Source: Ampullaceana balthica (lineage: Eukaryota; Mollusca; Gastropoda; Lymnaeidae). From it: 64,000 bases of DNA. The stretch spans positions 1,429,959-1,493,958 of the forward strand of contig CALYLW010000060.1 of NCBI GenBank assembly GCA_944989445.1, given 5' to 3'. The translations under genes were made by a program, and so were the position numbers. Under the pieces are notes generated by a model. It did not search any database, was not told where the DNA came from, and saw nothing but the letters and a program-made list of their open reading frames with translations. Each line of letters begins with the position of its first letter. The first letter of the stretch is position 1. Positions 11,001 to 21,099 of the stretch are shown here, piece by piece.

Positions 11001-12475
11001 GCTGCGTTTCAGCGTATCTGAATCTGTTTCAGCAACTAACAACTCTATCATGGCAGAGTTCATGAAAAGCTTGAATTAGTCTATGAGACTACTGTCAATA
11101 GGGAGTAAATGATTTCCCCTATAATTTCATTAAAATTGTATAGCTTGTCTGTAACACTGGTCAAATTGTCTGACCAAGATTCAGGGACAGTGTCTCCTTC
11201 ATCACTCTTGTTAGTCATTGTTAGCGTCACTCTGATTAGAGTTATTTATTATCAGCATCACTATCACTAATTTCAACATTTGATTCCTCATTGTTTGAAT
11301 TATTAACTGCTGCATAATTAAACGTTGAAGCAGCAATTAAATAGTCAATAAAATGAAAGGCCATTGTATAAGAATATTCAGAAACCACACTTTCAAATTT
11401 CGCCAAATAGAGTCCGCCTTATAAACCACACAGCTTTTGAACCGTAAATGACATAAACATCAGGTTTTTTTTAACGAAATCAGCGATGTTTCTACTTTTT
11501 AAAAAGCTGAGAGCTATCCGTACGGTAACAATGCTTCTCGCGAGGTCGCGTGATGTATGTGCGTTACTAGGCCTCATGTTGCATTCGGTCGCAATAGTAG
11601 CGAATGAGTTAAGTCTATTCTTCCACTCCTTGAAAAATATCAGATTCACAGACGATTTGTGTGATTAAAACAAAGGATAAATAAACTTTCTGTGTAGGAT
11701 AACATTGATCCTTGCTAAATTACCTCATTGAATTATTTTGATAAGGTTCTGTAAAGCAGTGCTTCTCATATTTTTTAGATTGGCGGACCACTAAGAATTT
11801 TTCCATCGCTCCAGGGACCGGTGCACTATTTTACCTGTACTGGTAGCGAAATGTACTTTTTAAAAGTTTATTTTTTTCATTTTATGTGCTTATTGTCAAA
11901 AAATTGACATAGTCTATAGGGTTAGTATTAATGGTTGCAAATAGAGGATAATAATTATATTTTTCTGTCCTTTCTTCATAAATTTTACAGACCAGAGGTC
12001 GATGGCCCACGGACCGGCACCGGTCCGCGGACATTGACTTTGAGAAGCACTGCTGTAAAGCTTTGTTACTAATTCTGGAAACTGACTTAGATATCACCAT
12101 CACCCAAGACTAACACAATAAAGGAAGTTGTTACAATGGGATATCAGTCAAGCTAAATCTGATTAGCCTAATTGTGATAATTACGTTACATTCCTTAATT
12201 CCAACTTTCTCAGATTCATCTGTATCAGGAGTGTTTTCATTTTGACCACAGAATGCACTTCTCTAACCGTGACGTTGGTGGTGACCTTGAGGAAATTTGT
12301 CAGCTTGGTGTTTTCCATTCTTTATTTCCAGAACCCTTTCACCTTGACCCATTGGGTGGGCGCTTCACTGGTGTTCCTGGGAACTCTAATGTTTGTTGAC
12401 ATTCTTTCTAACTTTAGCCTCTATCGTAAGTTGGAGAACTTACTGACTCCAGAGAAGAAGAAAGTCAAGATTTAA
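4932..12475 (+). CDS. SLC35B4: SLC35B4, UDP-xylose/UDP-N-acetylglucosamine transporter (3' two thirds, six exons)
   Basis: Joined exons 4932-5013, 5279-5336, 5705-5814, 6713-6788, 7313-7388 and 12214-12475 give one uninterrupted frame of about 220 residues ending at TAA 12473-12475. The family (nucleotide-sugar antiporters of Golgi/ER membranes) is recognised from SARMGIFQE, FGKHPSEALFYN, LPLPGFLL, CIRSVFILTTEC, TLVVTLRKFVSLVFSIL and FQNPFTLTHWVG, in the order found in vertebrate SLC35B4. Hydrophobic segments corresponding to the last six or so membrane helices are visible. The N-terminal third must lie left of the window. Every exon junction keeps phase; five introns are accounted for, four with U2-type ends and the last U12-type. 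The tail is lysine-rich (KKKVKI) without an exact KKXX signal. Neighbour IMMP2L is convergent. Confidence 0.93.
5279..5336 (+). CDS. SLC35B4: SLC35B4 exon b
   Basis: Acceptor TTTCCCTTAG, donor GTGAGT at 5337. Encodes the loop EKMASHTGDAAYDYMIWVI and ends in phase 1. Confidence 0.88.
5363..5540. mobile_element. Degenerate CAATGTTCCC-type MITE in an SLC35B4 intron
   Basis: Begins CAATGTTCCCTCTAAGG and shares the GCTGCGC/CGCGCAG-rich interior of the copies at 3126 and 14514. The right end is decayed and no convincing duplication is left. Confidence 0.5.
5705..5814 (+). CDS. SLC35B4: SLC35B4 exon c
   Basis: Acceptor TTGACTAG, donor GTAAGT at 5815. Encodes GLVLLVLSLFLSARMGIFQE and FGKHPSEALFYN, the most diagnostic block of the family. 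Confidence 0.92.
6713..6788 (+). CDS. SLC35B4: SLC35B4 exon d
   Basis: Acceptor CACTTACAG, donor GTACAG at 6789. Encodes HFLPLPGFLLIVTDIYSTF followed by KDFNKS. Confidence 0.9.
6894..7242. mobile_element. MITE with 8-bp target duplication, in an SLC35B4 intron
   Basis: Left end AGTCAACCGACAAAATGGCC and reverse complement of the right end TGTGAACCATCAAAACGGCC form an imperfect inverted repeat. GTCAAACT is duplicated at 6886-6893 and 7243-7250. The 8-bp duplication suggests a hAT-type non-autonomous element. No coding content. Confidence 0.65.
7313..7388 (+). CDS. SLC35B4: SLC35B4 exon e, ends at a U12-type donor
   Basis: Acceptor ATATCCTAG, encodes PYTIPAVDVVVPWAWLWLFF then NTVSQ. The exon ends after CA of the Gln codon. 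Joining to A at 12214 restores Q-FICIRSVF, as in other SLC35B4 proteins. Confidence 0.88.
7398..10256 (+). repeat. 21-bp minisatellite, about 130 copies, inside the U12 intron
   Basis: The unit begins GGTCAAAGTATGGTGAG and ends CCTT. A 22-bp variant ends CATTT. A 42-bp compound variant carrying GGGGCTTGTTCATGG recurs near 7686, 8452, 8688, 8749, 8978, 9127, 9255 and 9383. The last 0.6 kb contains a duplicated block of about 315 bp (marker GGTTAAAGTATGG near 9710 and 10025). Because 21 is a multiple of three, long open frames arise on both strands; they are not genes. The array starts immediately after the nine-nucleotide U12 donor. Confidence 0.97.
10525..11612. mobile_element. piggyBac-like remnant flanked by TTAA
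   Basis: TTAACTCATTAGCTACTA at the left and the reverse complement of the right end, TTAACTCATTCGCTACTA, form inverted ends that include TTAA, the piggyBac target site. The left end is partly duplicated about 43 bp upstream (TTAACTCATTCACCACTAAG at 10482). On the - strand an acidic stretch (MTNKSDEGDTVPESWSDN) is compatible with a transposase N-terminus, but no intact transposase remains. Confidence 0.5.
11757..12052. mobile_element. hAT MITE in the U12 intron
   Basis: The ends CAGTGCTTCTCA.. at both sides (right end reverse complemented) with GCGGACC blocks form the inverted repeat. CTGTAAAG is duplicated at 11749-11756 and 12053-12060. It ends only about 140 bp before the U12 branch site. 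No coding content. Confidence 0.88.
12214..12475 (+). CDS. SLC35B4: SLC35B4 last coding exon
   Basis: Follows CTTTCTCAG. Encodes CIRSVFILTTECTSLTVTLV, RKFVSLVFSILYFQNPF and LVFLGTLMFVDIL, then a charged tail and TAA. This is the most conserved C-terminal domain of the family. Confidence 0.95.
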
Positions 12476-13310
12476 CAACAGGGATCTTAGTTTTTAATGT
12501 TAATTACAAAGATGATTTAGCCTTTATTTGTGTAAATTGTTTTATATTGTCATGATGTTTGCTTAGCAAATTATGTACTATTATATTTATAGTACAGGAC
12601 TTTTTTTTTGTAATTATTTGAGAATTTTAAATTTACCATTGAAAAGAAACTCTTTGACTCCTTTTTTATTTACGCTTTTAAGCTGTCAGTTTTAAAGAAG
12701 ATCTCAAGTTTAGATATTTTCATTTAAATCGTTTGTTTCACTTTTGATAAAGGTTGATCTGATGCAATCTAAAACGTGCAATATTTCATTTAAAAATAAA
12801 TGACAATGAACTAAACGTAAGACAGAATAAATGCCCAGAAGTTTGCCGGTTTAAAGTAGCAATATTTCCTGTTCAACTAATTTTTCTTTTTTTTTCTTTC
12901 TTTTTTAAAAAATTATATTCAACAGAGATTTTTTAAATTGATCTGATCTGCTTTGTTAACTTTATCAATGTGATATGGAATTTTAGATCAATAGTTCACC
13001 CAGATGATGTAGTGAAATATTAATTAGAGCATATTTCTTCACAATGTTGAGACTTTGATAATGTGATTTTTTGAGATTATGACAAACACAGCTAATATAA
13101 ACTTGAGGCATTTCTTAACTTTATAAATTCAGTTCATCCCAGCCAGCTACAGTATGAGTGGTAGATTTAGTAAGCAAGAAATTGAAAATAAACTTTATTT
13201 TTGGGAAAACTTTTTTTTAGTGATCATTTCTTTGTAATAAAATTTTTTCTTTCAATTTTGCTTCACAACACTTGCAATGTACAATTGGTTCTTTAAATAA
13301 ATGTTAAAAA
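12476..13310 (+). terminator. SLC35B4: SLC35B4 3' UTR with candidate poly(A) signals
   Basis: AATAAA occurs at 12795-12800, 12826-12831 and near 13187 and 13297. Which is used cannot be decided from sequence. Very AT-rich, no coding potential. Confidence 0.45.
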
Positions 13311-14513
13311 TGATTTTTGTACATTTTGAAATTTTCCTTAATGAAGTCTATTTTAGCTACATTTAAATAGCTAATCAATTTTGAGATTGCCCAAAATTTA
13401 TAATGTTTCACCCAATCTAATAGACCCCTGGATGGAATGTAATAATTTCAGTCCGAACCATTAATTTCTAGTATTTTCTGTTATTTTCTTTATATTTTTA
13501 CACTTCCTCAAAATTGATAGATTACTATCTTTAATTAATCCCACTACTTAGTTATAGTATACAAAATATATATTTTTTTATTATTTAATTTTAAAAGTTA
13601 AATAAATTGAAATGTTAGGTATTGATCTCATTAGTATTATTTACTCATAATTATACAAACAAAAAAAATAATGGACAAGTTGGTGGCAAAAGGGTCTATG
13701 CCCCTGAACAATATCAATTTTTAAAATTCCAATCCCTTTTACTGCACTGTTTTATTACCCAGAATATTATATTTAAGCCCTTTAGTTATTTTTAAGAATC
13801 ACATTTAGTGAAAATCTGTTGTTTATAGTAGTATTATTATATGGAAAAATATTTTTCAATATTCAACAATTGAAAGATGCATTGGTTGACACTGGTGTGA
13901 TATCTGCTGAAGGGGTTGTTTTTGAAGAACTGTAATGCCAGCCATTCTTAAGCTACATCAACCCACAATACTTTGGAGATGAAAGTTATTTCTACCTACA
14001 GTAGATATTTTATAAAGATACTAGTGTATTACCCGTCAAAAATGATGGAACTTTTCAAAATAAATACATTTCAGCTGAAATCTATTTATTTTGAAAAAAT
14101 ACACATCAGATTATAAAATAATGTAATGCATAACATTTATTTTTATTTTATTAATTCATTTTCATATTGCACAATTTTATGTGGAACGTTCGAAGAGTTA
14201 TTTTTGGTGCAGTAATTTGGTGCGCTGTTTTCTAAAATTAGTAGCATCACGTACAGGACAGACGGGACGTGACATACATTGCAAATTATGTATGTTGATA
14301 AAATAAGTATGTTCATTTCTTATTAAAAATATAAGATAAGTTACAGGTAAACTTACTTTGATCTCACATGTCAATATCACTTTTACTAGTAGTAGTAGTG
14401 TTTCTTATTATTATTAGGCAAAATCAAAGAATATTACCCTACATTTTTTTTTGCAGTTTACAAATAGTCATTGTGTGATTGGTGTGATATTGAGCTATCT
14501 TTCTCACTGTCAG
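13311..14513. other. AT-rich intergenic sequence
   Basis: Nothing firm. ACTAGTGTATTACCCGTC near 14021 resembles a decayed Helitron 3' end on the - strand, but no clear hairpin is present. Confidence 0.3.
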
Positions 14514-14754
14514 CAATGTTCCCTTTAAGCTCCGCAGCCATATAAATATCAGAATGATGCTGTGAGCAATGTTCCCTTTAAACTTCGCAGCCATATAAAT
14601 ATCAGAATGATGCTGTGCAGCAGTTTAAAATTACCACATAGCAAATTTTTATAGGACAATACAAAATCTGTGTTTGTGGGGTGTAAAATTTGCACACAGA
14701 AATGGATGCTGTGCAATTTTGCACACAGATTAAGAGTACTTAGAGGGAACATTG
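14514..14754. mobile_element. CAATGTTCCC-type MITE with duplicated left end
   Basis: Starts CAATGTTCCCTTTAAGC and ends TTAGAGGGAACATTG. The first 59 bp or so are repeated in tandem (second copy from about 14573). The flanking 8-mers ACTGTCAG and ACTGTGAG match at 7 of 8 positions, so a slightly decayed hAT-type duplication is likely. Confidence 0.7.
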
Positions 14755-16891
14755 ACTGTGAGGTATGTTTATATAGGATATTAAAAAATTTCAAAGAAAA
14801 AGAAGAGAATGGATTGATGCAAATCATGTTTGATTTTATTTTTATGTAATTGTTTGCTGTCATTTGATTGCCTAAGTAAACATGGATTGGATGATAATAC
14901 CATAAATTGTGAGGATTTAAATTTTTCAGTTTGAAATAGATATGATGAACATTGAATTGTTATTCTGTTAAAAAGTGTACGTTTACTTAAAAACTACATT
15001 GGTGAGTTTAATTATCCCTCAACTTATCATAATCAAGTTTAGAGACTTGATGTGAAAACAATTCAAATGTAAGTGTGCCTGGGACGATTTTAATGATTTA
15101 TAAAACTTTGTTGATACATGTGTTGCATGTAACAAGGTTAACTTCTGACTAATTTACTTATTTGTTGACTGAGTCAAGTATAACTACCAGTCATATAATT
15201 TTCTCTATGCAGTAAGTCATACTTTAAGTAATGAATGCTACTACTGTATGACAAAATATATTAACAACATTTAATACAGTCAGAGCGATCTGCCTTGAAT
15301 AAGTCATAAAGTTGAACATAATATAAAGTCATGTATCTAGTGATTTTTTGTGTTAATACAGATTGAAGTCAATTATAAATGAGCCATTTTAAATTCATGA
15401 TCAATTGTGTGTTTAGTCAAGTCTCATTTTGTTTCTATCTCAAAGATTTCATTTTCTTTATATACCTTTTATTTACTGAACACCCTCAAAAATGTATTTT
15501 TATTAGACTCACTAACTGATGCCTGGCTTGTAGCATGATTGTCTTGGATACTTGGAATGAAATATAACTGTACTAACTTTCCATTATAATTCAGAATGGC
15601 CTAATATAAAACTAATGTACCAGCCAAGTTTGCAACTCGAATTCAATTCCTAGTACATGTACTTAAACTTAAAGAATTTGTTCACGCAAAATCACATACA
15701 GTAAATCAATTTTGTTTTTCTTACTTGAACTGTATCAGAATACAGATTGTTAGGGCTTAAGTAAATTAATTCTGAATAGTAACATTTTACAGTGCAGAAA
15801 TACTTGAATAATGAGCTGTTTAAATGTTTTTTTCCAAAAAAAAACATTAACAAAAATATTTCCCAGTCCTACTGGGCAACACCAAAGTTCAAGTTATCTG
15901 TTAGCAGTACTTTGACTTGAGGTGATTTTACATTTAAAAAGGATGAATAAAAAGTGTGACAATTATGACAGATAGACTTATTGGTATTATTAAAAACTAA
16001 AGAATTACAAGCAAACAAATGTTGCAGTGTTAGAAAACTTGAGATGTTATGAGTCATTGTCTGCCATTTTATATTATTAATTATGTCATTACTAATCAGC
16101 TGACTTCAATCCAACTATTGTTTGCAATCTGCTCTTCCAATTCATGAAATTGGCTAAACAACCTCTTTTTCTAAAGAAAAATGTAACAATGTTCATCTTT
16201 AATTTGTGAAATATCTTTCATCTGGCCAACTGTTTTATTCCTGGACTTTCTCAAACTGTTATTCTTTAGTGCCCCTATTTTTCTATTCTGAAAATAAAAT
16301 AAGACACAAGCCATTTAGATACATTTGGTACCATAGTTCAACTGGCCTGTTCTTTCTCCCATTTCAAAAACGTTTTGACCAATTTTAGCATGTCTGCTTG
16401 AATATGAACACTAAATAGTAATTAAAACATCTAAGTTTGTAATACTAACAGCATTACACATTATTTGCTCTAGAAGTGTTCAGTATAAAATAAAATGTTA
16501 ACTACACAGTGGTCATGAAAGACTTGTCTTTTTATTTCATTTTTTTTTCCTCTGCAATTCTACCATTTTTTATTTTAATGGCTTCAGCCACGTGAGATTA
16601 ATGAATTATCCATGATGTAATTATTATGATCACTGGTAACATTGTAACCTTACATAAAAACCACCAGATTAGTTAACATAGCCTTTAAACAAGAACTACA
16701 TGTACATCAGTTGAGCAGGTCTAACATTAATTCAGATCTAATGAAGACATTTTATTTCAGATAAAACAAATATCACTTTAATATAAAATTTAGATATTAT
16801 CAGACTGCTATTATCATGTTAGATAAAAGAATGGCTAATGCCATGAAACTTTTTTAAGAATTACACATTGTAGCCAGATTGTTTATTAAAT
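14755..16891. other. AT-rich intergenic sequence between the convergent genes
   Basis: No gene, repeat array or element terminus recognised. Short open frames here have no recognisable similarity. Confidence 0.4.
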
Positions 16892-16901
16892 GATAGCTTT
16901 C

Positions 16902-17186
16902 GGGGCGTGGTGGTCGAGTGGCAGCGCGCTCGACTGGCGTACCGATGGTCACGGGTTCGAATCCATGTGAAGGCAAGGATTTGTTTCCGGGGCCTAGGGC
17001 GTCCCTGAGTCACCCAGCTCCGAATGGGTACTAACACTAGTTAGGCGGCTGGGTATTGCGTGGAACCCACAAAGCCGTGGCCTGTGAACGCTGCATCACT
17101 TGCCAACAGATCATCTGTCATGGTCTGTGGACGCAATTATCTTCTGCATAGAAGGAGCGTCTGTATAGATAAAAGAAAGAATAAAA
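16902..17186 (+). mobile_element. tRNA-derived SINE with 10-bp target duplication
   Basis: The tRNA-like head has an A box TGGTCGAGTGG (16911-16921) and a perfect B box GGTTCGAATCC (16954-16964), followed by a non-tRNA body and a tail of AAAGAATAAAAG type. GATAGCTTTC is duplicated at 16892-16901 and 17187-17196, showing target-primed insertion. A tail fragment of a related copy lies near 40824. Confidence 0.9.
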
Positions 17187-17339
17187 GATAGCTTTCAGTT
17201 AGGAAAATGTTAAGAAAACAGCAAGCCAACTAAAATCAGAAAAAATCATTTTATCAGAAAATTGTTAAAGAAGTATATTTAAATACATGGCATAAATGAG
17301 AACACTAGACCATTTAATATTTCAAGACTATCACTAGAC

Positions 17340-19746
17340 CAGTGGTTCCTAACCTTTTGGGGTCCATGCACCCCTTCAGATGCCCAAAAAAGTTCATGCA
17401 CCCCCTCGTGAAACTTGCAGAAAATGCATAATAAACTATGTTTATTTTAGGAAAACAACAGTTTTGACAATAGGCAACAGGGAATTTAGTCAGAGATCTG
17501 CTGCTTCTTATGATCAATCAGCGATTTAAATCTGGGGGCTGTTTTGGACAAAGCAACTCTACTGTCTTACCTCAGCATTCAACTTATTCCTTGCCTTGGT
17601 TTTAATCGTCAATCGTCAGTACTGCCCTCTTGGCTAGTTGTGGGTAGGAATCTAGCTGGGCGCACCAAAATTCAATTAAGGTATTACAACTGAAGGCACT
17701 CCTCAGTACTTCTCTGGTTCTCAAATCAATCAGGTCATCTTTAGCAAGATCACTGTCATCAACGTTGTCGAAGTCACAGAGAAAAGGATTGCGAATCCAA
17801 AAGTCTTTCCTAGTAATTTCTTGACAGAAATACCCATCAAAGGACCTTTGCCATGTTGAAAGGTGCTCTGAAATTTCCCCTTTGATGTTGTCAGGCAGTG
17901 ATCCCTCAGTGCTTCCTTCTGCAGCAGATATTGCAACTTCATCCAAGAGTGGAAAGTTGGCCAAGTTGGACTTTTCTAGTAGTCGCTGGAATAGTGACAG
18001 TTTGTTAAGGAAGGCTTGCAATCTCTCAGTAGCATCCATTACAGTCACAGTAGGACCTTGGAGAGATGTGTTCAACTCATTCAAGATGGAGAATATGTCA
18101 GCCAGGTATGCCAAGTAATGAATGAAATTGTGACAGTCAAACTTGTCAGCAAGGTCACTCTCTTTTTCTCGCAAGAAAATGGCAAGCTCCACTCTCAGTT
18201 CTACTAACCGAGAAAGTATCCGTACCCTAGACAACCAGCGAACCTCAGTGTGTTAGAGTGTGTTAGTCTTCATGCTCAGAGCCCACCTACTGACAGAACA
18301 ACTTGAAGAAGCGGTGGTTCAAGGCATGTGAGCGGATAAAATTTACAACTTGGACTGCAGTAGAAAGAACTGACTTCAAGGTTGGAGGTAGAGTTGTGCA
18401 TGCCAGTGCCTGACGATGAAGAATACAGTGTGTAGTGACAATATCTGGAATTTCTTTCTTTACCAGTGCTGAAAATCCTGACTTATTACCGAGCATGGAG
18501 GGAGCACCACCTGTGCAAATTGAAGAAATTCTTGAAGTCCAGTCAAACTGGTTTTCTGTGAAGAATGCCCCGACTAGATGCTGCACATCAGCAGCTTTGG
18601 TAGTAGCTAGGAGTGGCTTACAAAAGAGAAATTCCGCCTTCAGCAATCCACTGTGAACATATCTCACAAATACAAGAATCTGACTGCATTATGGTACATC
18701 AGTGGATTCATCCAGCTGCATGCTAAATGGAAAAGGACTGCTCATCTCGCACAAGACTTGATCCAGAAAGTCTGCAGCCATGTCACTAATCCTGGAATGC
18801 ATTTGACAAAGGAACTTTCTCAACCTGCTTCCTCTGCTGGTGACCACACATCAGTTCCACCATCTCCAGAGCACAAGGCATCACCAAAGTTTCTCCAATG
18901 GTGTGGGGCTTCTTGTTCTTTGCAATAAGATATGCAGCCTTGAATGATGCTTCCAGTGCAGGTTTATGTGACAAATAAAATCCAAGCATGGGCAAGGTAC
19001 CTGAGGTCAAGAAGCGAGCTCTCTTCTGCTTGAAGACCTCAACACTGTCCTTGGAATTTGATGGATGGACTTTCTCCAAGTGCTCTCGGAGTCTAACAGG
19101 CTTCATGTTGTCATTGCACAGGATTTTTTCCACAGAGGAAGCACTGAGGCTTTTGTGTGCCATCTCTCTCTCTCTCTCTTTTTTTAAATATTCATTAACG
19201 ATTTTGAGGGGGTGATGACAATCTGAAAGTCGTACCAGTCACATGCAAATTTTTACTGACGAAGTTATTTTTAATAACCGTAATTTCATGCTCAACTCAA
19301 GATTTTAGGTTTCAAGGACGAATTTTGGCTTACAATTAACGTTTTTAAGACCTTTGCAGCGCACCGAACAATAAAAGTGAAGAAAAAAATCCCAACGTTT
19401 ACATCCCCTCAAAACAGTGAGAGGATGACGTATTTGATGACAAAATTAAATTATTTTTAGAAAACTGTGATGTAAAACACGAAATTCCCAGGAAAACTTA
19501 GAGCGAACCGTTCATTTTGCGGAAAAGTTTTTCCGTCAATTTTCGACATGCGCAGAACTATGCGCGGCGAGTATAAAATAGGTTGTATATTGGCGCCTTT
19601 TGACGCGGCATGCCTTGCTTATGGTTTATATTTTCAGAATATCAGTTTTTCTTTCTTTTTTTTTCTTCTCTGAATCGTTCATGCACCCCCTGGAACCTGC
19701 TCATGCACCCCTTGGGGGTGCATGCACCCCTGGTTAGGAACCCCTG
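17340..19746 (-). mobile_element. hAT DNA transposon, ZBED-type transposase, TIRs and 8-bp duplication
   Basis: The ends CAGTGGTTCCTAACC and (reverse complement) CAGGGGTTCCTAACC are followed on both sides by GCACCCC-rich subterminal sequence. CACTAGAC is duplicated at 17332-17339 and 19747-19754. The element splits a degenerate tandem repeat that continues on both sides (ACTAGACCATT... motifs). The coding content is broken. Confidence 0.92.
17602..19163 (-). pseudogene. hAT transposase pseudogene, ZBED5/ZBED8/FAM200-like
   Basis: Three blocks on the - strand in different frames: 19163-18786 (LREHLEKVHPSNSKD, KKPHTIGETLVMP), 18667-18287 (VRYVHSGLLKAEFLFCKPL, THCILHRQALA, VNFIRSHALNHRFFK) and 18234-17602 (LADIFSILNELNTSLQGPTV). 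These are the conserved blocks of ZBED5-like domesticated and transposon hAT transposases: an N-terminal zinc-finger remnant, then the RNase H-like catalytic core with its helical insertion. Frameshifts and stops, for example near 18240-18290, separate the blocks, so it cannot make a full protein. Confidence 0.82.
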
Positions 19747-20000
19747 CACTAGACCATTCAACATTTCAAGACTATCACTAGACCATTCAATATTTCAAGA
19801 CTGACATTTGACCATTCGAAATTTTAAGACTGACATTAGACCATTTAAATTTTTTAAGACTGTCACTGGTCCATTCAACATTTCAAGTTCACTTCAAGTC
19901 TGATTCTAGATCATTCAACATTTCAAGGCTGATGCTGGACCATTCAAAAATTTCAAAACTAGAAATCATTTCAAAATATCATCGCTAGATATCATTTAAT
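19747..20000. repeat. Degenerate tandem repeat, unit about 29 bp
   Basis: Diverged copies of a unit containing ACTAGACCATTCAA and ATTTCAAGACT. The left flank of the hAT element (17306-17339) belongs to the same array. Confidence 0.7.
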
Positions 20001-20949
20001 ATTTCATAACTTGGCACTTTTCTAACATTTATAAATCTTTTAGTTAAAGAAACCTTTGTGCAATATTGTACAACATATTTGAAAACCTCCAAAGTCCATC
20101 CATGACAAATTTGAGGATCATAATGCTATCTTTTATTATAAACATCTTAAACAGTGATTTTTTTTTACTTACATCATAGTTGATACTTCAACAGGGATCT
20201 GTGATAGTAAATGAAAGGTCACATAAGTTAGCATGGCTCCTACCCCCTGCAAGAAGTGCTGATATGACAGTAATGAGGTGCTGTAAGTGCCTTGTAAAGT
20301 TCAAGTTACTCTGTGTGTGTTAAAGTTAATCTATGTGTCGTAATGTTACTCAACAACACAGGAGTATGCCCTATTTTACAGGTTAGTCTTAATTATAAAA
20401 CAACTTCTGTTCTTTGAGGACAGTTTGTTTTTTTATTACCTAGTTGTCAAGACATGTTTGTACATAGTTTTTGTCAATTAATGTTAATTTCATTTCAGAG
20501 ATGCTCTACACAAATAATATTAATATATATTTGAAAAATACAAGTAAATTAATAAAAATAAGATCAAAGTGCAAACTTTAATATTTATATAATGAGTTTA
20601 ATTTTAAAATGAAAAAGATTATTATAATATTTGAAAAAATCTTAGAATTGCGATATGTTCAATGTAAAAATAAAAATGACAACTTATGCTTTTTTTATCT
20701 ACCTGAGTGGAATACTTCCATATGCATCAATTTTTTTTAAATCACTTTACCTCGGAATTAAAAGAAATTTTTTATTAACAATATAAAAAAAAAGCTATAT
20801 ATTTGAAGCATTCAGACTGGACATTCAGTAAAAAAATATGAATTTTTATATTTTCATTTTTTAAAAAATAATTTATTTCAAAATTCAACAATGTAAAAAT
20901 GTAAAGTGAACAAACAGAGGTATCCATGGTGATTCTTTCATCTAACCAT
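20001..20949 (-). other. IMMP2L: 3' flank of IMMP2L (AT-rich)
   Basis: AATAAA on the - strand at 20776-20771 lies about 175 nt after the stop and could be the poly(A) signal. Otherwise low-complexity AT sequence. Confidence 0.35.
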
Positions 20950-21099
20950 TTATTCCCAGCCAAAAAACACTTTCCCTCTTTCAGCATTCTCCCTCAAAGT
21001 GAGTCTAGGTCCACCGATATCTTTCTTCTCTAGCCTTCCCCATCTAGATGGTGGCCATAGAACATGTGAAGCTTTTGATGTGATCAGACCAAGTGATAC
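20950..21099 (-). CDS. IMMP2L: IMMP2L last coding exon
   Basis: Acceptor CTCTACAG before 21099. Encodes [20 protein letters not shown] and ends [12 protein letters not shown] plus stop. The last dozen residues differ from the vertebrate tail I know. Confidence 0.88.
   Translation of the reverse strand, partial: VSLGLITSKASHVLWPPSRWGRLEKKDIGGPRLTLRENAERGKVFFGWE

Larger units (their letters stand above)
7389..12213 (+). other. SLC35B4: U12-type (minor spliceosome) intron of SLC35B4
   Basis: The 5' end GTATCCTTT (7389-7397) is a perfect match to the U12 GT-AG donor consensus. TTCCTTAAT at 12191-12199 matches the U12 branch-site consensus TTCCTTAAC at all but the last base. Its adenosines lie about 15 nt before the AG at 12212-12213, and there is no long polypyrimidine tract next to the AG. 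Using these ends restores an exact protein junction. The 4.8 kb intron contains a 21-bp minisatellite, a piggyBac-like remnant and a hAT MITE. Confidence 0.85.
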
